Source of the DNA: Candidatus Iainarchaeum sp.
GTDB taxonomy: Archaea; Micrarchaeota; Micrarchaeia; Anstonellales; Bilamarchaeaceae
Assembly: GCA_028714395.1 (NCBI GenBank)
Contig: JAQTMJ010000007.1
Coordinates: 1-13,462 of the forward strand
Direction of reading: 5' to 3'
Length of the DNA stretch: 13,462 nt
The position numbers and the translations under genes were made by a program. Each line of letters begins with the position of its first letter. Position 1 is the first letter of the stretch. The notes under the pieces were generated by a model. That model saw nothing but the letters and a program-made list of their open reading frames with translations, was not told the DNA's origin and did not search any database. Positions 5,706-11,250 of the stretch are shown here, in pieces.

Positions 5706-5921
5706 TTACCATGGGTATTGGCATAACGCCGGTTGAGCCGGTTTTCGTAAACGGACAAAAGGTTTTGTTGACCCAGAATCGCACATGCTGTTAGATTTCC
5801 AAGATTGGAATTTGATAAAATCTGCACCTGATTTGGCAGCTACCCGTACAAATTTTTTTGCAAGCTTTACGTCGCCGCCGTGGTGGGACGTAGCTTCGGC
5901 AATAAACAATGGACGTGTCAT
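5706..5921 (-). pseudogene. Truncated neuB/spsE-like (sialic acid synthase family) remnant
   Basis: On the minus strand from ATG 5921 the first 47 or so residues read as the N-terminus of the NeuB/SpsE family, which condenses phosphoenolpyruvate with an amino sugar to make sialic acid-type sugars. RPLFIAEATSHHGGDVKLAK corresponds to the family's first beta strand and (N/H)HxGD region, and KSGADFIKFQSWKSNS to the A-G-A-D-x-x-K-F-Q strand. Similarity ends near 5785 and the frame then runs into unrelated residues to a stop at 5706. The full gene is over 300 codons, so most of it, including the later active-site residues and the antifreeze-like domain, is missing. A promoter-like A/T stretch upstream of 5921 remains. 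No other sialic-acid gene is in the window. Confidence 0.65.
5711..5794 (+). pseudogene. Possible stump of a second gene in the operon (27 codons)
   Basis: An excellent Shine-Dalgarno site GAGGT (5700-5704, overlapping the previous stop) lies 6 nt before ATG 5711. The frame reads MGIGITPVEPVFVNGQKVLL and ends at TAG 5792-5794. The match to the neuB fragment on the other strand fades at about 5785, so both genes seem to be cut at nearly the same point. I read this as the 5' end of a lost gene joined tail-to-tail to a lost neuB. It could instead be a genuine 27-residue peptide. Confidence 0.3.
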
Positions 5922-5939
5922 ATAACCCGCCCTATTTTG

Positions 5940-5950
5940 TTATAATATAT
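5940..5950 (+). promoter_or_regulatory. Bidirectional TATA region
   Basis: TTATAATATAT lies between the minus-strand neuB remnant (start 5921) and the plus-strand gene at 6078 and is nearly palindromic. On the plus strand it predicts a start near 5970 and a leader of about 108 nt. A second TATA-like element (TTTTTAAACT, 6018-6027) would give a leader of about 28 nt instead. Confidence 0.4.
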
Positions 5951-6077
5951 ACATTATTGGAAACTATAGAAAAAATGTTGTGTGTCGCATTAGCCGCAAT
6001 TTCGTGCAGATATCATGATTTTTAAACTCTTTGTCTCACAATATAGTTATAGCCCTTTGGGCATTGTGGGTGTTTAT

Positions 6078-7160
6078 ATGGGAAAACACGGATATACTAA
6101 ACCACTTCCCATGCGACCGGAAGAAATAAACAAAGCACGGACTTCTCCATACGCTAGACCCACCCCTGTAAAAACTAAAACTTCTTTTTTCAAAACGCCA
6201 GAATTGCAGCAAATTGAAGTTAAAAAGCACAAAAAGTTACCCGGTAAGCCTCTTGTTTTAGCTGAGGATGCTTCAAAACAGAAAGTACAGCCCATAAATC
6301 CTACTGTAGTTCCGTTTGAAGAGAACGTAAAAGGAACGGGAAAAATGCCTCGTAGAGGGCCATGGACAAACGTGGCTGCGGTTGCAGGACTTGGTGCGTT
6401 TATAGTTGCCGGTGGAATTAGTATGCATGCACAAAACACTCCGGTAAAAGAACCGACATCCATAACTCGCACTGCATCGGACATAAAGAGACCTGGACTC
6501 GACAAGCTGGCTCTTCTTATGCCTCCGAAAAGCGGCGCAGGTCCACAGAGCGATGGTGGTGTAGTCACTATTCCTAGTTCGAGGGGAAACTGGAGGGAAA
6601 GAATAGATCCGGATACGGGATTGGCGTTGGGTGCCATAGCTGGTAAATTGCCAAAAATTTCAGTTTCTGAACAGGAACAGTTGGATGCAAAAACAAAGGA
6701 GTTTCATAAAATATATAATCCAAACTATACGCCCTCTATGTGGGAAAATGGATATTTTGCAAATCAAGTAAAAGTTCCAAGACCTGAAGGAGACAGTCTC
6801 GTAGCTGCTGATGTTGGACTTGGGAGTTTTGATGACGCTGGGAAAGTAGTAGTCACTAACTGTGCTTGGATTTCTTTCTTGGATAAAAACGGAGAACGCA
6901 CATCCAGGCAAGTATCGCTACTGCCTGTTTTACAGCTTTATGAATTGATTACCGGTCAAAAAGCAAAAGTCGTTAAGATACTTGCTGACCCAGGAAGTGA
7001 TGAGCAAGGACCGTACGTGGGTTTCTTTTTCTGTCCTGATGAATCTTTAAATTCTAAATTCAGACCAGATTTACCGAGTTTATACGTAATCTATCAAAAA
7101 GGCGTTGTTTATGCGATTGATGTTAACTACGCTAATAAATTTATTTTCATGAGCGAATAG
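6078..7160 (+). CDS. Hypothetical single-span membrane protein, 360 aa
   Basis: No family recognised. The N-terminal 90 or so residues are Lys/Pro-rich and look disordered and cytoplasmic, with repeated KP, TP and VP pairs. A single hydrophobic span (VAAVAGLGAFIVAGG) lies at about residues 98-113, directly preceded by RRGPW, which predicts N-in/C-out topology. The outer part is a linker to about 185 followed by a compact domain of about 170 residues with alternating beta strands and two Cys (TNCAWISF, FFFCPDES) that could form a disulfide outside the cell. Start: GGGTG (6068-6072) stands 5 nt before ATG 6078; ATG 6015 would add 21 residues without a ribosome site. Codons are clearly A/T-richer than in the flanking ribosomal genes, which suggests recent acquisition. 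It is co-oriented with the next gene, 28 nt apart. Confidence 0.75.
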   Translation: MGKHGYTKPLPMRPEEINKARTSPYARPTPVKTKTSFFKTPELQQIEVKKHKKLPGKPLVLAEDASKQKVQPINPTVVPFEENVKGTGKMPRRGPWTNVAAVAGLGAFIVAGGISMHAQNTPVKEPTSITRTASDIKRPGLDKLALLMPPKSGAGPQSDGGVVTIPSSRGNWRERIDPDTGLALGAIAGKLPKISVSEQEQLDAKTKEFHKIYNPNYTPSMWENGYFANQVKVPRPEGDSLVAADVGLGSFDDAGKVVVTNCAWISFLDKNGERTSRQVSLLPVLQLYELITGQKAKVVKILADPGSDEQGPYVGFFFCPDESLNSKFRPDLPSLYVIYQKGVVYAIDVNYANKFIFMSE

Positions 7161-7188
7161 TTAATAACTCTCCAGAGGAAAGATTTGT

Positions 7189-8034
7189 ATGGGTGATCGT
7201 GTATCGGGCAAAGGAGATTCCAGTTCGATAAATAGTGGTGGTAATCAAATAGAAATACAGCCTGTTATAGCAATTCAAGGTGCTCAGGATGGCTCTTCTT
7301 TTCTTCGAAAACAAGTGATGGATCAAACAACAAAAGAAAATCAGTCCACCCATGACGATACTAAAAAATCGTTCACAGATAAAGTTTTGCCAGAAATCAA
7401 ATCCTTTGCCATTAAAATCTATTACAAACATGAGAAAGATATTCTTGACGCGCTGCTATATCTAAGTAAAGAAAAGTGCGAGGAATATCTAAACAACATT
7501 TTTAAGATCAGCAACCCTAACCCAGAGATCCAACAGATGCTCGTAACTGAATTCATGAAAGCTTACGACATGCTGCGAAACAACAAAGTAGTTGGAGAAA
7601 GAACAACTAAAGGCGTATCCGGAATGGGTCAAAATTTCACGAATACTGCGGCCAAGATGTTTGAATTGGGGCTTCGGGACTTTATCGTTATATCCAACAA
7701 AAATCCGAATGATTCTACTCTGGGACAAAGGAAGAGCGACTTACAAGAATTAGCAAGTCACCTGAGCGAGAAACAAATAACCGAGGTGGGCAGAAAAATC
7801 GTGGCTTCCGCAATAAAGGAAGGCTTGGACATTTTCTGCATTGCAAGTTTAGGTATAAAACCATTGAACGATTCCATTCTAGACACCTTGAACATTATTG
7901 CAGAAGGCGGAAAAATTGCTTCCTTGTTGGCGCAGGGTATGGGAATAGACATGATGATTACAGGTGACGCGGCACGCCTTATGAGAGACGCATTCTCAAG
8001 TGCCATGGACGGAGATAAAAAAAGTGGGGACTAA
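7189..8034 (+). CDS. Hypothetical soluble alpha-helical protein, 281 aa
   Basis: No family recognised. The first 60 residues are polar and Gly/Ser/Gln-rich, probably disordered. The rest looks almost wholly helical, with regular Leu/Ile spacing (VLPEIKSFAIKIYYKHEKDI, LLYLSKEKCEEYLNNIF, DLQELASHLSEKQITEVGRK) and a moderately hydrophobic C-terminal region (IASLGIKPLNDSILDTLN, IASLLAQGMGIDMMITG). No signal peptide or clear membrane span is seen. It begins 28 nt after the preceding membrane protein, with a GAGG site at 7174-7177, so the two are probably one operon and may work together. It shares the A/T-rich codon use of that gene. Starts downstream of 7189 are possible because the N-terminus is low in complexity. 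Confidence 0.75.
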   Translation: MGDRVSGKGDSSSINSGGNQIEIQPVIAIQGAQDGSSFLRKQVMDQTTKENQSTHDDTKKSFTDKVLPEIKSFAIKIYYKHEKDILDALLYLSKEKCEEYLNNIFKISNPNPEIQQMLVTEFMKAYDMLRNNKVVGERTTKGVSGMGQNFTNTAAKMFELGLRDFIVISNKNPNDSTLGQRKSDLQELASHLSEKQITEVGRKIVASAIKEGLDIFCIASLGIKPLNDSILDTLNIIAEGGKIASLLAQGMGIDMMITGDAARLMRDAFSSAMDGDKKSGD

Positions 8035-8123
8035 GGCGCTAACTTGAAGAACTTCGGAAAAAATGAGTTTACAAGATAAAGCCTGAAAAATCCAAGTAAT
8101 CTCCGTCTGCCCTGAACGGAATG

Positions 8124-8134
8124 TTTTTAAATTC
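8124..8134 (+). promoter_or_regulatory. TATA box before the hairpin block
   Basis: TTTTTAAATTC predicts transcription from about 8151-8155. A short hairpin TCCGT (8102-8106) / ACGGA (8116-8120) just before the T-run could alternatively make this the terminator of the preceding operon. Confidence 0.4.
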
Positions 8135-8150
8135 TTTATTCTCAAATAAG

Positions 8151-8329
8151 ATGACGTTGTTCTATTTAGCAAGAGCTATAGTCAACCGCGGGAGTGATTC
8201 GGTTGATTGCAAATGCATGAATAGGGTGCGGTTTCGAAGACGCGAGTCTTCGAAAATTTCCGTCGGAATGCCGAAGGAATATTTGACTACTACGTCGGAC
8301 GCAAAATTCTGCGGACGACGGGGAATGGG
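8151..8329 (+). ncRNA. Candidate structured RNA with four hairpins
   Basis: Four stems follow one another. H0: TCAACCG (8182-8188) with CGGTTGA (8200-8206). H1: ten perfect base pairs TTTCGAAGAC / GTCTTCGAAA (8232-8255) closed by a GCGA (GNRA) tetraloop. H2: TTCCGTCGG (8258-8266) with CCGAAGGAA (8271-8279), one G-A mismatch, loop AATG. H3: CGTCG-GA-CGC (8293-8302) with GCG-GA-CGACG (8311-8320), a symmetric tandem G-A internal loop. A TATA box sits upstream at the right distance. An in-frame reading from ATG 8151 gives 60 residues rich in Arg and Ser with no resemblance to a known protein, so I prefer an RNA. I could not match it to RNase P, SRP, C/D or H/ACA RNA. Confidence 0.4.
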
Positions 8330-8338
8330 TTAAATTAA
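8330..8338 (+). promoter_or_regulatory. TATA box of the uS13 operon
   Basis: TTAAATTAA is centred about 26 nt before 8360, so transcription should begin at or just before ATG 8361. That leaves it open whether the GGTGA at 8356-8360 is part of the mRNA. Confidence 0.45.
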
Positions 8339-8366
8339 TTGCTCTAGACAGTTGCGGTGAATGCTT

Positions 8367-9032
8367 ATGGCTGAAAAAACAGAGAAAAAACCTGAGAAAA
8401 CAGAAAAGAAGGATGCGAAGGAAGCCTCTAAGGAGGCCCCTAAAACTACTGCTCCTAAGGAGAAAAAGATAGAAAAGAACGTGAAGGGCATAAAGCGTAT
8501 CGCCGGAAAGGATGTCAGCGGCGACTACAAGCTTTCCAAAGCCCTTCTGCGCGTGCGCGGAATAGGGAAAAGCCTGAACCAGGTGGTCGCGAAGCTCCTC
8601 ATCATGGAGATGAAGCTCCCTGCAAACCTGGAAGTCGGGGATTTGAACGACGAGCAGATAGAGCAGATAGACAAGATTCTCGCTAATTTAGGGCAGTACG
8701 AAATCCCGCAGTTCATGCTCAACCGGAGAAAGGACTACATGGACGGCGGAAACAAGCACATAATCATGAACGACTTGATATTCGCTTTAAAGCAGGACGT
8801 TGAAAGGGACAAGAACACTTACTCCTGGAAAGGATACAGGCACGCCTACGGCCAGAAAGTCAGGGGGCAAAGGACCCGCAACACCGGACGCGTAGGCATG
8901 ACCGTCGGAGTGCTGAGAAAGGCAGTCCTGGCCCAGGCAAAGGCAGCAGCGGCCCCGGCAGGGGCGGCAAAGCCCGCAGCCGGACCAGCGCCCGCGCCAG
9001 CGGCAAAGCCCGCTGCGCCGGCTAAGAAATAG
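8367..9032 (+). CDS. rps13: Small ribosomal subunit protein uS13 with extended tails
   Basis: 30S head protein contacting the 50S subunit and P-site tRNA. The core at about 45-190 is typical: IKRIAGKDVSGDYKLSKALL, RVRGIGKSLNQVV, RKDYMDGGNKHI and, near the end, YRHAYGQKVRGQRTRNTGR. Two additions stand out: about 40 N-terminal residues of Lys/Glu repeats (EKTEKKPEKTEKKD) and a C-terminal tail of about 30 Ala/Pro/Lys residues. First gene of the archaeal uS13-uS4-uS11-Rpo3 cluster. Start: GGTGA lies 6 nt before ATG 8367. The in-frame ATG 8361 is possible if the transcript is leaderless. The 16 bases GGTGAATGCTTATGGC here are identical to those at the eL14 start. Confidence 0.95.
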   Translation: MAEKTEKKPEKTEKKDAKEASKEAPKTTAPKEKKIEKNVKGIKRIAGKDVSGDYKLSKALLRVRGIGKSLNQVVAKLLIMEMKLPANLEVGDLNDEQIEQIDKILANLGQYEIPQFMLNRRKDYMDGGNKHIIMNDLIFALKQDVERDKNTYSWKGYRHAYGQKVRGQRTRNTGRVGMTVGVLRKAVLAQAKAAAAPAGAAKPAAGPAPAPAAKPAAPAKK

Positions 9033-9040
9033 GTGGAATG

Positions 9041-9598
9041 ATGGGAGATCCGAGAAAGCTCAGGAACAAATACTCAAAACCGAAAAAGCTTCTTGACAAG
9101 GTGAGGCTTGCCGAGGAAAGCGCGCTCAAGCGCACCTACGGCCTGAAGAACATGAGGGAAATCTGGATCGCAGTAAGTGAGCTGAAAAAAGCGAGGCGCG
9201 AAGCCCGTAGGTTGCTCTCCCTCACCGAAGCCCAGAGGAAAAAGGAGGAAGGAGTGGTGCTCACCAAGCTCAGGCGCCTTGGCATAATAGAGGACAAGGC
9301 AAGTGTTGAAGACATACTTTCGCTCACAGTGAAGGACGTGCTTGAAAGGAGGCTCCAGACAAGGGTGCTCAGGAAGGGGCTTGCCAAAACCATGGCCCAG
9401 TCCCGCCAGCTGATAACCCACGGGTTCATTTCGGTGAAAGACCGGATAGTGAACATCCCTTCATACATGGTCTCGGCTGCCGAGGAAGGCACATTGAGGC
9501 ATTCCAAGCACATAGAGCTGGAGTTCAAGTTCGAGCCGAAGCCCGAAGCCAAGGAAGCCACGGCTGAGGCAAAGCCCGAGGAGAAGCCCAAGGAGTGA
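9041..9598 (+). CDS. rps4: Small ribosomal subunit protein uS4
   Basis: Primary 16S rRNA-binding protein of the 30S subunit. It opens [17 protein letters not shown], the archaeal/eukaryotic uS4 signature, and contains the S4 RNA-binding fold at about 100-165 ([40 protein letters not shown]). The last 20 residues are an added Lys/Glu/Ala/Pro tail. GGTGG at 9032-9036 supports ATG 9041; the ATG at 9038 is too close and would add one Met. Eight bases separate it from uS13, and 5 from uS11. Confidence 0.95.
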   Translation: MGDPRKLRNKYSKPKKLLDKVRLAEESALKRTYGLKNMREIWIAVSELKKARREARRLLSLTEAQRKKEEGVVLTKLRRLGIIEDKASVEDILSLTVKDVLERRLQTRVLRKGLAKTMAQSRQLITHGFISVKDRIVNIPSYMVSAAEEGTLRHSKHIELEFKFEPKPEAKEATAEAKPEEKPKE

Positions 9599-9603
9599 TT
9601 TTT

Positions 9604-10149
9604 ATGACTGAAAAGGAAGATAAGCCGGAAGAGAAGAAAGCCGAGCCGAAAGTCGAGGCTAAGCCGGCTGTGAAAGAGGCTCCTGCAGCCCCGGTGGCAC
9701 AGCCAGCCCAAGCGCCAGCTCAGGCAGCTCCGGCGCCCCAGGCGCCCAGGCCCGAGCCCAGAAGGAGGACCAAACTCGCTGTAATCCACATCTACTCTTC
9801 AAAGAACGACACCATAATCACCGCGACCGATTTGAGCGGGGCTGAAACGTTCGGATGGGCGAGCGGCGGCATGATGGTCAAATCGGACAGGGAGGAAGGA
9901 AGGCCCTACGCCGCGATGCAGGCCGCGATAAAGCTTGTGAACCAGCTGAAAGAGAAAGGAGTCAATCCTGTTTTCATAAAGATTCGCGCCCCTGGCGGCA
10001 ACAGGTCCAAGACCCCGGGCGGAGGAGCCCAGGCGGTCGTGAGGACAATCGCGAGGATGGGCGTGCGGATAGAGCGCATAGAGGATGTCACCCCGCTCCC
10101 GACCGATTCCATGAGGAAGAGGGGCGGAAGAAGGGGAAGAAGGGTGTGA
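9604..10149 (+). CDS. rps11: Small ribosomal subunit protein uS11 with long N-terminal extension
   Basis: 30S platform protein near the mRNA exit and E site. The core begins at about residue 55 ([20 protein letters not shown]), continues with [20 protein letters not shown] and the universally conserved [18 protein letters not shown], and ends in the basic [13 protein letters not shown] tail. The first 55 or so residues are an unusual extension: Lys/Glu-rich, then Ala/Pro/Gln-rich ([16 protein letters not shown]). Start: ATG 9604; GTG 9595 is part of the GGAGTGA ribosome site and would add three residues. Fourth-domain-type contacts cannot be judged from sequence. Confidence 0.95.
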   Translation: MTEKEDKPEEKKAEPKVEAKPAVKEAPAAPVAQPAQAPAQAAPAPQAPRPEPRRRTKLAVIHIYSSKNDTIITATDLSGAETFGWASGGMMVKSDREEGRPYAAMQAAIKLVNQLKEKGVNPVFIKIRAPGGNRSKTPGGGAQAVVRTIARMGVRIERIEDVTPLPTDSMRKRGGRRGRRV

Positions 10150-10167
10150 TTTTCAACGGGCGAAAAA

Positions 10168-10758
10168 ATGAAACTTGAGATAAAAAAGGAAGAAGGGAAC
10201 AAGCTCAATTTCGAGCTTGGGGACGTGAACACCTCTTTCGCCAACGCGGTGCGGCGCTACGTGATGAAAGCGGTTCCGGTATTTGCCATGCAGGACGTTA
10301 CGTTCTACGAGAATTCCTCGCCCATATTCGATGAATACATCTCGCACAGGATAGGGCTGATACCGCTGTTCACCCCTGAAGGCGTTCCCAAGGAGGCAGA
10401 GATAACCTTCTACCTGGACGCAAAGGGGCCCAAGGTGGTATATTCCGAGGAGCTGGAGAGCAAGGACAAGGAAGTGAAAGTCGCAAGGGGAAAAAACCCG
10501 GTAATCACGCTGGCTGATGGCCAGGCGCTCAGGCTCGAAGGCAAGTCAGTGCTGAGGACCGCGGAAAACCACGCCAAATTCCAGCCCGGCATTGCAGCCT
10601 ATGAAATCTCAGGGGAAACCTACAAGTTTGTGGTGGAATCCTTTTTCCAGATGCCCCCCAGGGAGCTTGTGATGAGGGCGCTCTCGATACTGGAAAGCGA
10701 CCTTGAAACGCTCCAGAAGCAGCTGCAGAAGGTTGAGAAGGCCAGCAAGAAGAAATAG
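10168..10758 (+). CDS. rpoD: DNA-directed RNA polymerase subunit Rpo3 (D), short form
   Basis: Archaeal counterpart of bacterial alpha N-terminal domain and eukaryotic Rpb3; with Rpo11 it starts polymerase assembly. The dimerisation domain is clear (DVNTSFANAVRRYVMKAVPV, VTFYENSSPIFDEYISHRIG, LIPLF), followed by the Rpo3-type second domain (AENHAKFQPGIAAYEI) and the closing helix (MPPRELVMRALSILESDLE). It has 196 residues against roughly 260 in many archaea. The inserted Cys-rich Fe-S (domain 3) part, which would come after the AKFQP segment, and the CxxxC loop before VTL are both absent, and no cysteine is present. It ends the operon; the usual followers eL18, uL13 and uS9 are not here, as tRNA-Leu follows. 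Confidence 0.95.
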   Translation: MKLEIKKEEGNKLNFELGDVNTSFANAVRRYVMKAVPVFAMQDVTFYENSSPIFDEYISHRIGLIPLFTPEGVPKEAEITFYLDAKGPKVVYSEELESKDKEVKVARGKNPVITLADGQALRLEGKSVLRTAENHAKFQPGIAAYEISGETYKFVVESFFQMPPRELVMRALSILESDLETLQKQLQKVEKASKKK

Positions 10759-10760
10759 TC

Positions 10761-10778
10761 TTTTTAAATTGTTTCATA
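10761..10778 (+). promoter_or_regulatory. T-run/TATA element after rpoD
   Basis: TTTTTAAATTGTTTCATA begins 2 nt after the rpoD stop. The T5 could end the ribosomal operon, and the TATA-like part resembles 4355-4371 upstream of the other leader/tRNA unit (14 of 17 bases). A second A/T stretch, TACTATTATA at 10828-10837, is closer to the leader. From 10779 to 10842 I see nothing else. Confidence 0.3.
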
Positions 10779-10842
10779 GTCATCTTATACCTATCCGTCT
10801 TCTGATGGATATCTGTCCGCTAGAATAGATACTATTATAGCG

Positions 10843-10924
10843 TGTTGAAAGTGCATGAATCAGCAAGGGGGTATCAAGGAAGAAGGGAGCGAGCAATTGC
10901 TTCCTCCTGAGAAGCCCCCTATCT
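10843..10924 (+). ncRNA. 82-nt conserved leader, copy 2 (abuts tRNA-Leu)
   Basis: Same length and same position relative to the tRNA as copy 1; six substitutions in 82 bases. The outer stem (10866-10871 with 10915-10920) is identical. The inner stem loses one pair compared with copy 1 (6 instead of 7), and three of the six substitutions fall in the single-stranded strand between the two stems' 3' arms. Identity stops sharply upstream of the leader and falls to normal class II tRNA similarity downstream, so the leader itself has been shared or kept, not the whole unit. Confidence 0.6.
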
Positions 10925-11092
10925 GCAGGGATGGCGGAGCCCGGTCAAACGTGCTAGCTTGAGGGGCTAGTGGTCTAGCACCTGCGCAAGTTCAAACCCA
11001 TATCCCTTTCTTTTTAGAAAAAAGAAAGGGCTGAGGGCTTCACCCCAAAGAAAAACGGTAAGCCCATAAAGGTGGAAATCTTGCTCCCTGCA
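10925..11092 (+). tRNA. tRNA-Leu(GAG) with an 82-nt intron in the T loop (59/60)
   Basis: After splicing this is an 86-nt class II tRNA. Acceptor GCAGGGA (10925-10931) pairs perfectly with TCCCTGC (11085-11091); A73 at 11092 fits leucine. D stem GCG (10934-10936) / CGT (10950-10952) with the GGTCAAA D loop typical of archaeal tRNA-Leu. Anticodon stem CTAGC/GCTAG (10954-10970), loop TTGAGGG, anticodon GAG at 10961-10963. Variable arm GGT-CTAGC-ACC. T stem GCAAG (10986-10990) / CTTGC (11080-11084), spliced loop TTCAAAT. CCA is not encoded. Unspliced, the bases after TTCAAAC do not pair with the T stem, so a linear search sees a broken tRNA. GAG reads CUC/CUU codons. A T6 run follows, 13 nt before tRNA-Gly. 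Confidence 0.92.
10997..11078 (+). other. tRNA-Leu intron (82 nt, T loop position 59/60)
   Basis: Bulge AAT (11077-11079), central helix TTCA (10991-10994) with TGGA (11073-11076; one G-U pair), bulge AAC (10995-10997), then CC/GG. Inside are two strong hairpins: a perfect 12-bp stem CCCTTTCTTTTT (11004-11015) / AAAAAGAAAGGG (11019-11030) with loop AGA, and GGGCTT (11035-11040) / AAGCCC (11060-11065). There is no reading frame and no sign of a homing endonuclease. Confidence 0.85.
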
Positions 11093-11105
11093 ATTTTTTC
11101 TTCAT

Positions 11106-11176
11106 GCGACCGTAGTCTAGTGGTAGGATCCAAGCCTTCCAAGCTTGTGACCCGGGTTCAAACCCCGGCGGTCGCA
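11106..11176 (+). tRNA. tRNA-Gly(TCC)
   Basis: Intron-free cloverleaf: acceptor GCGACCG / CGGTCGC with A73, anticodon stem CAAGC/GCTTG with loop CTTCCAA (anticodon TCC), T arm CCGGG-TTCAAAC-CCCGG. CCA is not encoded. It follows tRNA-Leu by 13 nt and is probably co-transcribed with it. It has no copy of the 82-nt leader. Confidence 0.96.
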
Positions 11177-11211
11177 TACGGATTCTGCAGCATTTTGCGG
11201 TCGCCCCAACG

Positions 11212-11219
11212 TTTATAAA
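11212..11219 (+). promoter_or_regulatory. TATA box of the vWA gene
   Basis: TTTATAAA, a near-consensus archaeal TATA box, predicts transcription from about 11242, giving an mRNA that starts right at the GGTGG ribosome site (11242-11246) and ATG 11251. Confidence 0.6.
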
Positions 11220-11250
11220 CCGAATTGGCGATAGAAATCCGGGTGGATAA

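Noticed and set aside
5706..5784. The C-terminal part of the minus-strand frame (after KSNS) as part of NeuB
   Set aside because: The residues there show no family pattern and overlap the plus-strand gene stump, so the similarity is taken to end near 5785.
6074..6637. Minus-strand frame of 187 codons
   Set aside because: It is antisense to the 6078-7160 gene, which has the better ribosome site and a coherent membrane topology. No family is recognisable on the minus strand.
8121..8333. 70-codon plus-strand frame over the hairpin block
   Set aside because: Residues are Arg/Ser-rich without any known pattern, and the four stems explain the base order better; kept only as an alternative reading of the RNA candidate.
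9136..9789. Long minus-strand frame of 217 codons
   Set aside because: It lies opposite uS4 and uS11, both certain from conserved motifs, and its residues are the Ser/Leu-rich shadow of Lys/Ala/Glu codons.
10991..11011. Linear reading of tRNA-Leu ending at TTCAAACCC...TCCCTTT
   Set aside because: It gives only a partial acceptor match (TCCCT, with mismatches at the end) and no T stem. The displaced strands give complete pairing.
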